Part shown: one piece after another, positions 1-8,102 of the stretch
How positions within the stretch are numbered: the first letter of the stretch is position 1
Layout: each line of letters opens with the position of its first letter
NCBI GenBank assembly: GCA_934155005.1
Contig: CAKPGR010000010.1
Location: 1-32,430 of the forward strand
From: an uncultured Bacilli bacterium
GTDB taxonomy: Bacteria > Bacillota_I > Bacilli_A > RF39 > UBA660
Length of the DNA: 32,430 bases
Direction of reading: 5' to 3'
Program-made: the position numbers and the translations under genes
The notes under the pieces: model-generated
Databases searched by the model: none
Told to the model about the DNA's origin: nothing
Seen by the model: the letters and a program-made list of their open reading frames with translations, nothing else

Positions 1-218
1 TTTGTTATATCTATTCCACCTACTGGAAAATCATTATTTTCATAATTTTTTGTTACATATTCTTTTGATGCATCTATCAGATTTGCGACACTATTTCTAT
101 ATGATGCCACTCTTGATTTCTCTATATTATTTATTACTACTGGTGTTGTTATTAATCCTATTATACTTATTACTACTATTACTGCCAGTAACTCTATTAA
201 AGTAAAGCCTTTTTTCAT
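1..218 (-). CDS. Type IV / competence pseudopilin, 3' end outside window
   Basis: A partial gene of 72 readable codons that runs off the left edge. It begins MKKGFTLIELLAVIVVISII, a class III prepilin signal: basic leader, cleavage expected after the Gly of KKG|FTLIE, Glu at mature position 5, then a hydrophobic helix of about 20 residues. Pseudopilins of this type are processed by a PilD/ComC peptidase and assembled into a type IV or competence pseudopilus at the membrane. The start follows an AGGTGAGGT ribosome-binding stretch. It lies 7 bases after another pseudopilin gene on the same strand, so the two are probably one transcript that continues past the window edge. The exact subunit cannot be assigned. 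Confidence 0.85.
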   Translation of the reverse strand, partial: MKKGFTLIELLAVIVVISIIGLITTPVVINNIEKSRVASYRNSVANLIDASKEYVTKNYENNDFPVGGIDIT

Positions 219-225
219 ACCTCAC

Positions 226-594
226 CTACTTTATTAATTCATAATTATATCCTTTATCTTCTATTTTAGTAACTTTGATTTTATATGTTAAATTTGAAAC
301 TTCTTCATTAGTTGAAGGATCTTTTAAATTTGATTTAATATATTTAGCTTTAATTAAACTACTAACACTAATTTCACAAGAACCATTATTTTCTTTCAAT
401 TCTGGGTATAAATCAATATTTTTTTGAACATATGCTTCAGTAGCTAAAAAAAGGTTATTTTTAAATGCTTCATATTTATTATCACTTGTTTTCTTCATCA
501 TCCCTGATACATTAGGAAATACAACTAATAATATTAAACCTAAAAAAGCCATTACGATTAGCATTTCCATAAGGGTAAATCCTTTATTTTTCAT
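226..594 (-). CDS. Type IV / competence pseudopilin
   Basis: A 122-residue protein starting MKNKGFTLMEMLIVMAFLGL, with a short basic leader, the G|FTLME processing site, Glu5 and a hydrophobic N-terminal helix; the rest is a small polar globular domain. This is the architecture of major or minor pseudopilins (ComGC/ComGD/GspG-like). A lone Cys at about residue 72 is visible, too little for a conserved disulfide. It sits between an unknown 83-residue gene (1 base apart) and a second pseudopilin, in an operon-like minus-strand run. The role in DNA uptake, adhesion or secretion cannot be decided because no ATPase or platform protein is in view. Confidence 0.85.
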   Translation of the reverse strand: MKNKGFTLMEMLIVMAFLGLILLVVFPNVSGMMKKTSDNKYEAFKNNLFLATEAYVQKNIDLYPELKENNGSCEISVSSLIKAKYIKSNLKDPSTNEEVSNLTYKIKVTKIEDKGYNYELIK

Positions 595-595
595 A

Positions 596-847
596 CTATT
601 TAACTCTGGCTTTTCTATTTTGATTTATAATAGCTGCTTCTAAGGAATCCTTAGCTAATTTACTTGCTTTAACCTCAGAACTCATACTAGCGTATAATTC
701 AATTTGTTCTAATTCTGGAAGTGTAAGTAATCCCTTATTAAATTGTTCTACTGCTTTTGTAACAATATATTCATCACATTTAATATTAGCTTCCCTATTG
801 TCATAGCGATAATTCATTGCTTTATTTATTTGTAAATTTTGATCCAT
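596..847 (-). CDS. Hypothetical 83-residue protein
   Basis: I do not recognise this family. The protein is soluble, helical and charged, with no signal peptide or membrane segment; the C-terminus is basic (NRKARVK). Its ATG coincides with the end of the upstream gene (shared base at 847), and a pseudopilin follows 1 base after its stop, so translational coupling in one operon is likely. Its place between a peptidase-like protein and pseudopilins suggests, without proving, a link to the pilus genes. Confidence 0.65.
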   Translation of the reverse strand: MDQNLQINKAMNYRYDNREANIKCDEYIVTKAVEQFNKGLLTLPELEQIELYASMSSEVKASKLAKDSLEAAIINQNRKARVK

Positions 848-1386
848 TATTCAAACCCCTTTTCCATTAAAGCCTTTGTTATTAATGAAGCATCATTTTT
901 AAAATAAGCCTCAAACAAAATGTCATCTCCAACCATTAAAGAAATCATATTTGTTGATATAACTTCTGGTTCTAAATCAGATATATCACTTTCATTACCA
1001 ACTAAATTGTTTGTTAAAATTTCAGTATAACCAGCATTTAAAGCTTTATATCTATCGTTTAAATTAAACCCTGTCATTTCTCCATTATTAGTTATAATAT
1101 TTAACAATTCATACATTAAAACATGTTTCATATCATAACCTTCATTTATTTTATCAACATTAAATTCTAGAGTATTTGTCAAATGATTATATTTTGAAAC
1201 TCTTTTATTAATAAATTTGCTTGACTTAATAATTTTTAAAGTTTTTAAATTATTACATAGATTAGTTAAGTCAATAGTTGGATATTTTTGATTAAAAATA
1301 TGTACTAAACTATATATATTATCACGTAATTCATCGTTCAAATTAACATTACTATCTAATGCCACTTTAACATCTTCTAGACTCAT
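847..1386 (-). CDS. Degenerate metallopeptidase-like protein
   Basis: A 179-residue protein when started at MSLEDV. That ATG has a GGTGATAAT ribosome-binding site directly before it; the longer reading frame to 1467 overlaps the neighbour and lacks such a site. The middle resembles small zinc-peptidase-like proteins of gut Firmicutes, which carry HELLH followed by a GF...LNEGYTE stretch. Here the corresponding segments are YELLN and LNAGYTEILT, so both zinc-binding histidines are absent. By family logic it should be catalytically dead and may be a binding or regulatory derivative. The resemblance is from recall of the motif pattern, not from a database search. Confidence 0.6.
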   Translation of the reverse strand: MSLEDVKVALDSNVNLNDELRDNIYSLVHIFNQKYPTIDLTNLCNNLKTLKIIKSSKFINKRVSKYNHLTNTLEFNVDKINEGYDMKHVLMYELLNIITNNGEMTGFNLNDRYKALNAGYTEILTNNLVGNESDISDLEPEVISTNMISLMVGDDILFEAYFKNDASLITKALMEKGFE

Positions 1387-1447
1387 ATTATCACCTATAA
1401 TAATTTTAACATAAAAAAAAAGTTTTTGATACACTTTTTTTAAGTAA

Positions 1448-1942
1448 TTACATTTTTTTATTTTCATTCATTATTTTCTCTTGATTTTTTAACATTAAGT
1501 CAATTTTATCATGTAACTCTTCAATAATTAATTCCGTTTTAACATCCGTATAATAATCATTTTGATTTCTTAAACTATCTTTTTTAGCTTGTCTATTTTG
1601 ACTCATCATAATTATTGGTGCTTGAATAGCTGCTAAACAAGATAAAAGTAAATTAAGTAATATAAATGGATATTCATCAATCGCATCTTTTAAAATAACT
1701 GTATTAAGAACTATCCAAAAAACTAAAAATCCTGTAAATCCCATTATAAAACTCCAAGAACCTGCTATCTCAGATAATTTATCAGCAACTTTATCACCAA
1801 ATTTAAGTGTTTCTTGTTCTTCTTTTTCTACATCAACAGCTATTGGTCTATCAACAAGCATATCTAATAATTCAGCCTCTTCTTTTTTAGAAATAGTTTG
1901 TTTTAATAGCTTATTTACAATTTCCTTTTTTGTTTGTTTCAT
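1448..1942 (-). CDS. DUF1003 family membrane protein
   Basis: A 164-residue protein. After an acidic soluble N-terminus of about 50 residues come FGDKVADKLSEIAGSWSFI and two hydrophobic segments (about 65-85 and 92-112), then QNRQAKKDS and an amphipathic tail. That order is diagnostic of DUF1003 proteins, whose function is unknown. The start is preceded by AAGGTGATAAT. It is the first gene of the minus-strand run ending in two pseudopilins, and is divergent from rnjA. Confidence 0.85.
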   Translation of the reverse strand: MKQTKKEIVNKLLKQTISKKEEAELLDMLVDRPIAVDVEKEEQETLKFGDKVADKLSEIAGSWSFIMGFTGFLVFWIVLNTVILKDAIDEYPFILLNLLLSCLAAIQAPIIMMSQNRQAKKDSLRNQNDYYTDVKTELIIEELHDKIDLMLKNQEKIMNENKKM

Positions 1943-1993
1943 ATATTATCACCTTAAAAATTATAGCACCAAATTACCAAACATGTAAATAAC

Positions 1994-2022
1994 TAGACAA
2001 AACTAAAAAAAAAAGATATAAT
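1994..2022 (+). promoter_or_regulatory. Promoter of rnjA
   Basis: TAGACA (1994-1999), a 17-base spacer and TATAAT (2017-2022), a good vegetative sigma match. It leaves an untranslated leader of about 35 bases ending in AAAGGAG before the rnjA ATG. Confidence 0.65.
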
Positions 2023-2066
2023 TATGTAGTTGATTATTTAATACTTAAAAAAGAAAGGAGATTAAA

Positions 2067-3737
2067 ATGAAATTTTTTGAAGGCGAAGATACGAAAATAT
2101 TCGCACTTGGTGGCCTTGGAGAAGTTGGGAAAAACATGTATTGCGTAATGCACGGAAATGAAATAATTATTACAGATGTTGGTATTACATTCCCCGGTGA
2201 TGAATTAATGGGAATTGATTATGTTATTCCTGACTTTACTTTTTTAAAGAAAAACGAATCAAAAATTAAAGCACTTTTTATAACACACGGACATGAGGAT
2301 CATATAGGAGGAATTCCTTTTTTACTTCAAACAGTTAATATTCCTTATATATATGCTCCAAATCAAGCAGTTGGGTTAATTAGAAAAAAACTTGAAGAAA
2401 GAAATATTCAATATAAAAACTTAATTGTTTATGATGAAAAAACCAAAGTTAAATTTAAAAACATTGAAGTAGAATTTTTTAGAACTACTCACTCTATTCC
2501 AGATTCACATGGTATATATATTAAAACACCAAATGGAACTATTGTAACAACAGGAGATTTTAAATTTGATTTAACTCCTATTGGACCTATGGCTAATATT
2601 CATAAAATGGCTGCAATCGGAGAGCATGGAGTTACTTTACTTTTAAGTGATAGTACTAATGCTTTAAATCCTGGATTTAGTATAAGTGAATCAAGAGTAG
2701 ATGATGCTTTGTATGAAATTTTAAAAAGGGAAAAAAGCCGTGTTATAATTGCTACATTTGCATCAAATATCTATAGATTAAAACATATTGTTGATAATTG
2801 TAAAAAAACAGGTAGAAAAATAACAACATTTGGTAGAAGTATGGAAAACAATCTTGAAATTTCTATTGAAGGTGGATATATAACTAATAAAGATATATTT
2901 GTAACTGCTGAGGAAGCAAATAAATTACCACCTGAACAAGTTTGCTTACTATGTACAGGTTCACAAGGAGAACCACTTGCTGCTTTATCTAGAATTGCTA
3001 ATGGAACGCATAGACAAATCACGTTATTACCAGATGACGTTGTTGTCTTCTCATCATCTGCTATTCCTGGAAATGCTGTTAGTATTTCTCGTACAATTAA
3101 TAGATTATGTTTAAAAGGTGTTAAAGTATACACTAATACATCACTAAGTGATATACATACATCAGGGCATGCCAATGAGGAAGAATTAAAATTAATGATT
3201 AGATTGATAAAACCAAAATACGTAATGCCATTCCATGGTGAATACAGAATGTTGAAAAGACATGCTGACATTGCTAGATTATGTGGTATTCCAAAAGAAA
3301 ATACTTTTGTTCTTGGAAACGGTGATGTTTTATCAATGTATAAAGGAAAAATTAAAAGAGCTGGTAGTGTTATAGCTGGAGACGTTTATGTCGATGGAAA
3401 TCGTATAGGCAATACTGGTTCTATCGTTATGAAAGATAGAAAAATCATGGCTAATGATGGAATAATTATTGTAATTGCTAATATCAATATGAAGAAATCA
3501 GAATTACTTGGTAAAGTTAATATAACAACAAGAGGATTTGTTCAAGTTAATGAAAATGAAGAATTATTAAAAGAATTAGAAAATATAAGCAAAAAAGCTA
3601 TTTTAAGCAAATTAAATAATCAAGCAAATTACAATGATATTAAAAATGAAATTATTAATATTTTATCAAATTATGCTTATGAAAAAACAGGAAGAAAACC
3701 TATTATTCTTCCTGTCATAATGGATATTAAGAAATAA
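2067..3737 (+). CDS. rnjA: Ribonuclease J (RNase J1 type)
   Basis: A 556-residue metallo-beta-lactamase / beta-CASP nuclease, the usual length for RNase J1. Visible motifs are FALGGLGEVGKN near the N-terminus, the zinc-binding HGHEDH at about 74-79, the H of RTTHSIPDS, the D of TTGDFKFD, then beta-CASP segments ATFASN, GSQGEP, SSSAIPGN, the HTSGHA histidine motif and PFHGEYRM. The C-terminal domain ends YEKTGRKPIILPVIM, as in Bacillus J1. It acts in cytoplasmic mRNA decay and 5' end maturation. The start has an AAAGGAGATTAAA site. Its stop codon lies inside the loop of its own terminator, and rpoZ is convergent. Confidence 0.97.
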   Translation: MKFFEGEDTKIFALGGLGEVGKNMYCVMHGNEIIITDVGITFPGDELMGIDYVIPDFTFLKKNESKIKALFITHGHEDHIGGIPFLLQTVNIPYIYAPNQAVGLIRKKLEERNIQYKNLIVYDEKTKVKFKNIEVEFFRTTHSIPDSHGIYIKTPNGTIVTTGDFKFDLTPIGPMANIHKMAAIGEHGVTLLLSDSTNALNPGFSISESRVDDALYEILKREKSRVIIATFASNIYRLKHIVDNCKKTGRKITTFGRSMENNLEISIEGGYITNKDIFVTAEEANKLPPEQVCLLCTGSQGEPLAALSRIANGTHRQITLLPDDVVVFSSSAIPGNAVSISRTINRLCLKGVKVYTNTSLSDIHTSGHANEEELKLMIRLIKPKYVMPFHGEYRMLKRHADIARLCGIPKENTFVLGNGDVLSMYKGKIKRAGSVIAGDVYVDGNRIGNTGSIVMKDRKIMANDGIIIVIANINMKKSELLGKVNITTRGFVQVNENEELLKELENISKKAILSKLNNQANYNDIKNEIINILSNYAYEKTGRKPIILPVIMDIKK

Positions 3738-3757
3738 TCTTAATATCTTTTTTATTT
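3723..3757 (+). terminator. Intrinsic terminator of rnjA
   Basis: GATATTAAG (3723-3731) pairs with CTTAATATC (3739-3747) around a 7-base loop, followed by TTTTTTATTTT. The stop codon of rnjA (3735-3737) is in the loop, so the stem begins in the coding sequence. Confidence 0.8.
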
Positions 3758-3946
3758 TATATGAATTAAATCTTCATATACTTCTTCTAACACTTTACCA
3801 CAATTTTTTTGAGATTTATATTCTTGACTATTTAATTGATAGTTACCCTTAGATTCTATTTCTTTAATTCTTTTAGAAACTAAATTAACTAACAAATATT
3901 TAGAACCAACTTTATTAAGTAGTTTATCGATTGATGGATATATCAT
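3752..3946 (-). CDS. rpoZ: RNA polymerase omega subunit
   Basis: A 64-residue protein starting MIYPSIDKLLNKVGSKYLLV, the conserved opening of RpoZ (YPSID, SKY, ...VSKRIKEIE). Omega binds the beta-prime C-terminus and aids polymerase assembly. Short length is normal in Firmicutes. GGAGAGTGATAAA precedes the ATG. It is convergent with rnjA. Its usual partners gmk and priA are not adjacent here. Confidence 0.85.
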   Translation of the reverse strand: MIYPSIDKLLNKVGSKYLLVNLVSKRIKEIESKGNYQLNSQEYKSQKNCGKVLEEVYEDLIHIK

Positions 3947-4016
3947 TTTATCACTCTCCTATTTAGATAATATAATATATATTTTTTTTATTCAAGTTTT
4001 TTGACAAAACTTTACA

Positions 4017-5288
4017 CTATATTATATCAATAATAATATCTTTTTTACTAACAGGATTATCTACTACCCCAAAACATTTAACTATATCATCTATTTTAAA
4101 TTCTTTACTACCATAATATAATTTAAGTAACTCTTCGTTTTCAAAAACTAAATCTCCTACTTTTTTATTTAATATAACGCCAACTCCATAATCAATTTTA
4201 TCTTCTTTATTTAGTCTTCCAGCTCCAAGTTTTCTAAGCTCTTCACCTAATTTTTCTGTATCTATTTTTTTTATAAATCCTTCCTTAGAACTCTTTATAG
4301 AAACAACTTTTTTCGAAATATCTATATCATCTATATTACCTGATTGATATTTAACAAATTCCTTAAATTTATTTAAAGCATCTCCATTTTTTATTTTTTC
4401 ATTTACTAATTCTTCTGCCTCTTCTTTTGTTATATCTTGCTTTAATTTTAACGCTATATAACATAAAGTATTAATTAAATCTTTTAAATCTTTTTCTCTT
4501 TTTCCTTTTAAAAATTCAATACTTTCTAAAACTTCAAGTCCATTACCAATATTTTTTCCTAATGGTTCATTCATATCTGTCAAAACACAAACAACCTTCT
4601 TATTATAATGATTTCCTATTTCTTTCATATATTTAGCAAGTAATCTAGCGTCTTCTTCATTTTTCATTAAAGCTCCATTACCTACTTTTAAATCAATAAT
4701 AATATTAGATGCACCACTTGCTAGTTTTTTACTCATAATACTAGACGCTATTAAAGGAATTGATTCTGTTGTTCCTGTTACATCTCTAAGTGCATATAAT
4801 TTTTTATCAGCTGGAACAATATTACCCGATTGACTAATAACAGACATACCTATTTTATTAACTTCATCAGTAAATTCTTCTCTTGTAAGTTCCGTTTTAA
4901 AGCCTTTAATAGATTCTAATTTATCAATAGTTCCACCAGTATGACCAAGTCCTCTACCACTCATTTTAGCTATTTTAATATCTAATGAGGCTAGAATAGG
5001 CGCTAAAATAAGAGTTGTTTTATCTCCAACGCCACCTGTTGAATGTTTATCAACTATAAATCCTTTAATATCTTTTAAATCGATTACCTCACCACTTTTT
5101 AGCATAACATCTGTTAAATTTATTGTTTCTTCTAATGTCATACCATTTAACACAATGGCCATTAATAAAGATGACATTTGATAATCTTTAATATCTCCAC
5201 TTAAATAATTATTAATAGCATAATTTATTTCTTCTTTTGTTAATTCTTCTTTATTTTTTTTCTTTACTATAATATCTATTATATTCAT
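4017..5288 (-). CDS. pdp: Pyrimidine-nucleoside phosphorylase
   Basis: A 423-residue enzyme, close to the Bacillus Pdp length, cleaving thymidine, deoxyuridine or uridine with phosphate to base plus (deoxy)ribose-1-phosphate. Visible motifs are the phosphate-binding KHSTGGVGD, KMSGRGLGHTGGTIDKLES, the ALRDVTGT and SIPLIASSIMSKK stretches, and the C-terminal alpha/beta domain with LGAGR. The ATG at 5288 is chosen because TTAGGTGATTATT precedes it; the frame opens further only by a GTG that lies within that ribosome-binding site. The upstream FtsW/RodA-type gene ends 5 bases before, so co-transcription is likely. Confidence 0.95.
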   Translation of the reverse strand: MNIIDIIVKKKNKEELTKEEINYAINNYLSGDIKDYQMSSLLMAIVLNGMTLEETINLTDVMLKSGEVIDLKDIKGFIVDKHSTGGVGDKTTLILAPILASLDIKIAKMSGRGLGHTGGTIDKLESIKGFKTELTREEFTDEVNKIGMSVISQSGNIVPADKKLYALRDVTGTTESIPLIASSIMSKKLASGASNIIIDLKVGNGALMKNEEDARLLAKYMKEIGNHYNKKVVCVLTDMNEPLGKNIGNGLEVLESIEFLKGKREKDLKDLINTLCYIALKLKQDITKEEAEELVNEKIKNGDALNKFKEFVKYQSGNIDDIDISKKVVSIKSSKEGFIKKIDTEKLGEELRKLGAGRLNKEDKIDYGVGVILNKKVGDLVFENEELLKLYYGSKEFKIDDIVKCFGVVDNPVSKKDIIIDII

Positions 5289-5293
5289 AATAA

Positions 5294-6460
5294 TCACCTA
5301 ATTTTAATTCTTTCTGTATTTTTTTCTATACTTATTCTTTGAACAATGGCAAGTGAACAAACAAGAGACAAAGTATAAGAACCACCATACGATAAAAATG
5401 GTAATGGAACACCAGTTAAAGGCATTGAACCAAATAAACCACCTAAATTAACTATGATATGTACAGCTATATATGTTCCTATTCCTAAGCATATATATTT
5501 ACCTCTAATAGTCGAAGTATGACTTGCTAAATTGAAAATTCGATATAAAACTATTAAATAAAGTAAAAAAATTATTGAACAAATTATAAAACCATACTCC
5601 TCTGCTATTATAGCAAATACACTATCTGTATGTGATTCTGGTAAATATGAAACTTGTTTTGAATTTCCTATTCCAACTCCAAGTAATCCACCAGAATTAA
5701 TAGCTATAAAACCATTACATATTTGATATCCACCTTCTTCATAATTAGAACAAGGGTCTTTAAAATCAAGTCTACTAAGTTGTTCTTCTGTTAATAATCC
5801 ACCTTTTAGTAAAGCAATAAGTAACCCTATTACCATAGCAATTAAAGCTAAAATAATAATATTCATTTTTTCTTTTCTTTGAATAGGACTACCTAGAAAC
5901 AAAACCCCAAAAATTATAAGTAAAATAATACAAGTTCCTAAATCTTTTTCTAAGTAAATTAAAGCTGGAAATAATATTCCAATTAGAATTATTATTCCTA
6001 TAAATTTAAAGTGATCTGCTCTTGTATATTTGACATTATTTCTTAGCTTTGAACAAAATTTTTCAATAGCTAATGAAACGGCACATATCATTATTGGTTT
6101 AGCTATTTCACTAGGTTGAAATTTAAACCCCATTATATTAATCCAGTTAACTGATCCTAAATATGATTTTCCAAATAAGTATAAATATAATAGTAAGATA
6201 AGTGCTCCTATGTACAAAATAGGAATCCATTTATAATATTTTTTAGTTGGAATTTTAATTATTATAACAGCACCAACAAGTCCTAATAATAAACTAAATA
6301 ATTGTTTATAAAAATAAGAATATAATCCATGTCCATATTTAATAACAACAGCTTGTGTTGAAGCATTAACAATATTTAATAGTCCAAAAACAAATAATAT
6401 TACTGTTACTATTAAAAGAGGCATATCCATATTTGACAATGTTCTTTTTATTTTTTTCAT
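5294..6460 (-). CDS. FtsW/RodA/SpoVE-family peptidoglycan polymerase
   Basis: A 388-residue SEDS protein with about ten membrane segments. Motifs seen: GSVNWINIMGFKFQPSEIAK (the conserved W...G...QPSE loop), a long extracellular loop with ESHTDSVFAIIAEEYGF, and the C-terminal GVPLPFLSYGGS signature. SEDS proteins polymerise lipid II together with a class B PBP in elongation, division or cortex synthesis. No mreBCD or PBP neighbour is present, so I cannot separate RodA from FtsW or SpoVE. AGGTGCGAT precedes the ATG; pdp follows closely. Confidence 0.9.
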   Translation of the reverse strand: MKKIKRTLSNMDMPLLIVTVILFVFGLLNIVNASTQAVVIKYGHGLYSYFYKQLFSLLLGLVGAVIIIKIPTKKYYKWIPILYIGALILLLYLYLFGKSYLGSVNWINIMGFKFQPSEIAKPIMICAVSLAIEKFCSKLRNNVKYTRADHFKFIGIIILIGILFPALIYLEKDLGTCIILLIIFGVLFLGSPIQRKEKMNIIILALIAMVIGLLIALLKGGLLTEEQLSRLDFKDPCSNYEEGGYQICNGFIAINSGGLLGVGIGNSKQVSYLPESHTDSVFAIIAEEYGFIICSIIFLLYLIVLYRIFNLASHTSTIRGKYICLGIGTYIAVHIIVNLGGLFGSMPLTGVPLPFLSYGGSYTLSLVCSLAIVQRISIEKNTERIKIR

Positions 6461-6683
6461 ATCGCACCTACTATCATAATAATTATACCATGGATAGTAT
6501 TAAACTTAAAGATTTCAAAATTAAATTTTATATTTTTATAGTTTAAAATTTAATTTATTTAAAATTACATTAACAAAAATTTTTGAAAAAAAAGATATCA
6601 TTTCAATATTTTCTAGTCAAATATATTAACGGATTTTATTTATTTTAATAAAATATATTAGACCTAGATAGGAGGGGACATTT

Positions 6684-6845
6684 ATGTATTATTATGGTGG
6701 ATATCAAGGTTATGGAAACGCTTGTTGCCAAGGTACTGGATATGGTAACTATGGGGGTACTGGATATGGAGCTGCTATTATATTAGTATTATTCATCTTA
6801 CTTGTTATAATTATTGGAGCTGGAGCTTGGAATCGTAATAATTAA
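6684..6845 (+). CDS. YjcZ-like small sporulation membrane protein
   Basis: A 53-residue protein with an excellent AGGAGG site 8 bases before the ATG. The N-terminal half is Gly/Tyr rich with a CC pair (MYYYGGYQGYGNACC); the C-terminal half is one membrane segment (AAIILVLFILLVIIIGAGAW). This Gly-Tyr head plus F-I-L-L-x-I-I-G helix is the pattern of YjcZ/YczN-type sporulation proteins of Bacilli. The bare region upstream (6461-6683) shows no confident vegetative promoter, which would fit a sporulation sigma factor, but I cannot name the site. A strong terminator follows. Confidence 0.8.
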   Translation: MYYYGGYQGYGNACCQGTGYGNYGGTGYGAAIILVLFILLVIIIGAGAWNRNN

Positions 6846-6860
6846 TACCTTTTATTCATA

Positions 6861-6885
6861 AAGTGTCTTTATAAAGACACTTTTT
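6861..6885 (+). terminator. Intrinsic terminator after the YjcZ-like gene
   Basis: AAGTGTCTTT (6861-6870) and AAAGACACTT (6873-6882) form a perfect stem with a tiny loop, followed by T residues. It isolates the small gene from def, whose own promoter starts just after. Confidence 0.85.
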
Positions 6886-6886
6886 A

Positions 6887-6915
6887 TTGTTAAATTTAAT
6901 ATTTTATGATAGAAT
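6887..6915 (+). promoter_or_regulatory. Promoter of def
   Basis: TTGTTA (6887-6892), 17-base spacer, TAGAAT (6910-6915). The transcript would start near 6922, just ahead of the AAAGGGGG ribosome-binding site of def. Confidence 0.65.
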
Positions 6916-6940
6916 AATGGTGTTTAAAGGGGGAATTTTT

Positions 6941-7489
6941 ATGTTTGAAAAACTAAAAATTTTAGATGATAGCAATAAAATTTTAAGACAAACAAGTAAA
7001 GATGTAACTTTTCCACTTGATCAAGATACTAAAGAAACTATTGATAAAATTATTAAACACTTAACATATAGTCAAATCGAAGAATATGAAAAAAAATATG
7101 ATTTAAGACCTGGAATGGGACTAGCTTTTGTTCAACTTGGAATCTTAAAAAGAATTATCGTCATAGTTGATGAGTATGAAGAAGGAAAATTCGATAATTA
7201 CGTAGTCATAAATCCTGTTATCATAAGTAATTCAAAAGAAATAATTGCAGCTGATGCTGGAGAAGGATGTTTAAGTGTCAATAGAGAAATAGATGGGCAT
7301 GTTCCACGATTTGCAAGAGTAACCGTTGAAGGATATGATGTAGATGGAAATAAAATCAGAATTAGGGCTCGTGAAGAATTATCTATTGCCTTTCAACACG
7401 AAATAGATCATTTAAATGGTATTTTATTTTATGATCATATAAATAAAAATAAACCATTTTTCAGTGAAGATGAAATTAGATTAATCTAG
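6941..7489 (+). CDS. def: Peptide deformylase (type 2)
   Basis: A 182-residue enzyme removing the formyl group from nascent peptides. Three metal-site motifs are visible: LRPGMGLAFVQLG (motif 1; the catalytic Gln is kept although the usual AAPQ reads AFVQ), EGCLSV (metal Cys) and QHEIDHLNG (two metal His and the catalytic Glu). The long insert before motif 1 and the length are those of Gram-positive type 2 enzymes. I start at ATG 6941 because AAAGGGGGAATTTTT lies before it; a longer frame from 6887 would include the promoter. A 27-codon ORF follows 8 bases after the stop. Confidence 0.95.
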   Translation: MFEKLKILDDSNKILRQTSKDVTFPLDQDTKETIDKIIKHLTYSQIEEYEKKYDLRPGMGLAFVQLGILKRIIVIVDEYEEGKFDNYVVINPVIISNSKEIIAADAGEGCLSVNREIDGHVPRFARVTVEGYDVDGNKIRIRAREELSIAFQHEIDHLNGILFYDHINKNKPFFSEDEIRLI

Positions 7490-7497
7490 GAGGAACT

Positions 7498-7581
7498 ATG
7501 AAAAAAACAATTATTAAAGTTTGTTTGTTAGTTTTAATTGCTTGTATTGTTTCAATTGCTATTTATTATAGTTTTATCTAA
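7498..7581 (+). CDS. Small single-span membrane peptide
   Basis: A 27-codon ORF (MKKTIIKVCLLV...YYSFI) with a near-perfect TAGGAGGAACT ribosome-binding site that overlaps the def stop region. It is a two-Lys start followed by one hydrophobic helix of about 20 residues. Its tail overlaps the convergent CmpB-like gene by 8 bases. I know no family; the ribosome-binding site is the main evidence. Confidence 0.5.
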   Translation: MKKTIIKVCLLVLIACIVSIAIYYSFI

Positions 7582-8059
7582 AAAATATAGTTAACAATGA
7601 ATCAATTATCATTAATACTATAAAAAGCCATGATATAAATCGTGGTATTTTTTTTATTATTTTATCAGTTAGTGGTACTAGATGAACTATCACTAATGAT
7701 AAAAGTCCCCATATTATACCAATCTCAAGTGATATATAATTACCAAGATTAAATTTGAAATCTTTATATGTCCAAAATATAATACCAAATATTTTTTCAA
7801 TTAGATTACCAGCTATATATTCTAATATATTAAGTATTAAAAAATTAACAATAAAGTAAAAAATATTTCTATAAATTTTATTATCTATTTTTTTATCTAT
7901 CATTTTAGAAAAAAAGATAACAATAACAGCACCAAATCCGTATACAGGTGTCCATGGGCAAAATAAAATACCACTTTCTCCCTTAAAAAAAAGATAAACG
8001 ATTGATTCCATTATATGACCAAATATAGAATAAAAAAAGAAATAATTAATATAATACAT
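7574..8059 (-). CDS. CmpB-like (putative ABC transporter type IV) membrane protein
   Basis: About 161 residues with five hydrophobic segments. FFFYSIFGHIMESIVYLF, then GILFCPWTPVYGFGAVIVIF and WGLLSLVIVHLVPL match the order of conserved motifs in the PF06541 family (YSxxGxxxES; GPxxPxYGFGA; WGLLxLxxVHxxxP), annotated as a putative ABC-type permease but of unknown function. I start at the inner ATG because a GGTGAAGTTT site precedes it; longer starts depend on TTG or on the ATG inside that site. No ATPase partner is adjacent. Confidence 0.75.
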   Translation of the reverse strand: MYYINYFFFYSIFGHIMESIVYLFFKGESGILFCPWTPVYGFGAVIVIFFSKMIDKKIDNKIYRNIFYFIVNFLILNILEYIAGNLIEKIFGIIFWTYKDFKFNLGNYISLEIGIIWGLLSLVIVHLVPLTDKIIKKIPRFISWLFIVLMIIDSLLTIFFR

Positions 8060-8102
8060 AAACTTCACCATTATTATAATTAACAAAAATAATAATGTTA
8101 TT

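Noticed and set aside
2771..3271. 166-codon minus-strand frame inside rnjA
   Set aside because: The plus strand is a full, well-conserved RNase J; the antisense frame has no family resemblance or ribosome-binding site.
6461..6683. Possible gene or riboswitch between the FtsW/RodA-type gene and the YjcZ-like gene
   Set aside because: Very AT-rich, with no ORF with a ribosome-binding site and no convincing hairpin series; probably only divergent promoters.
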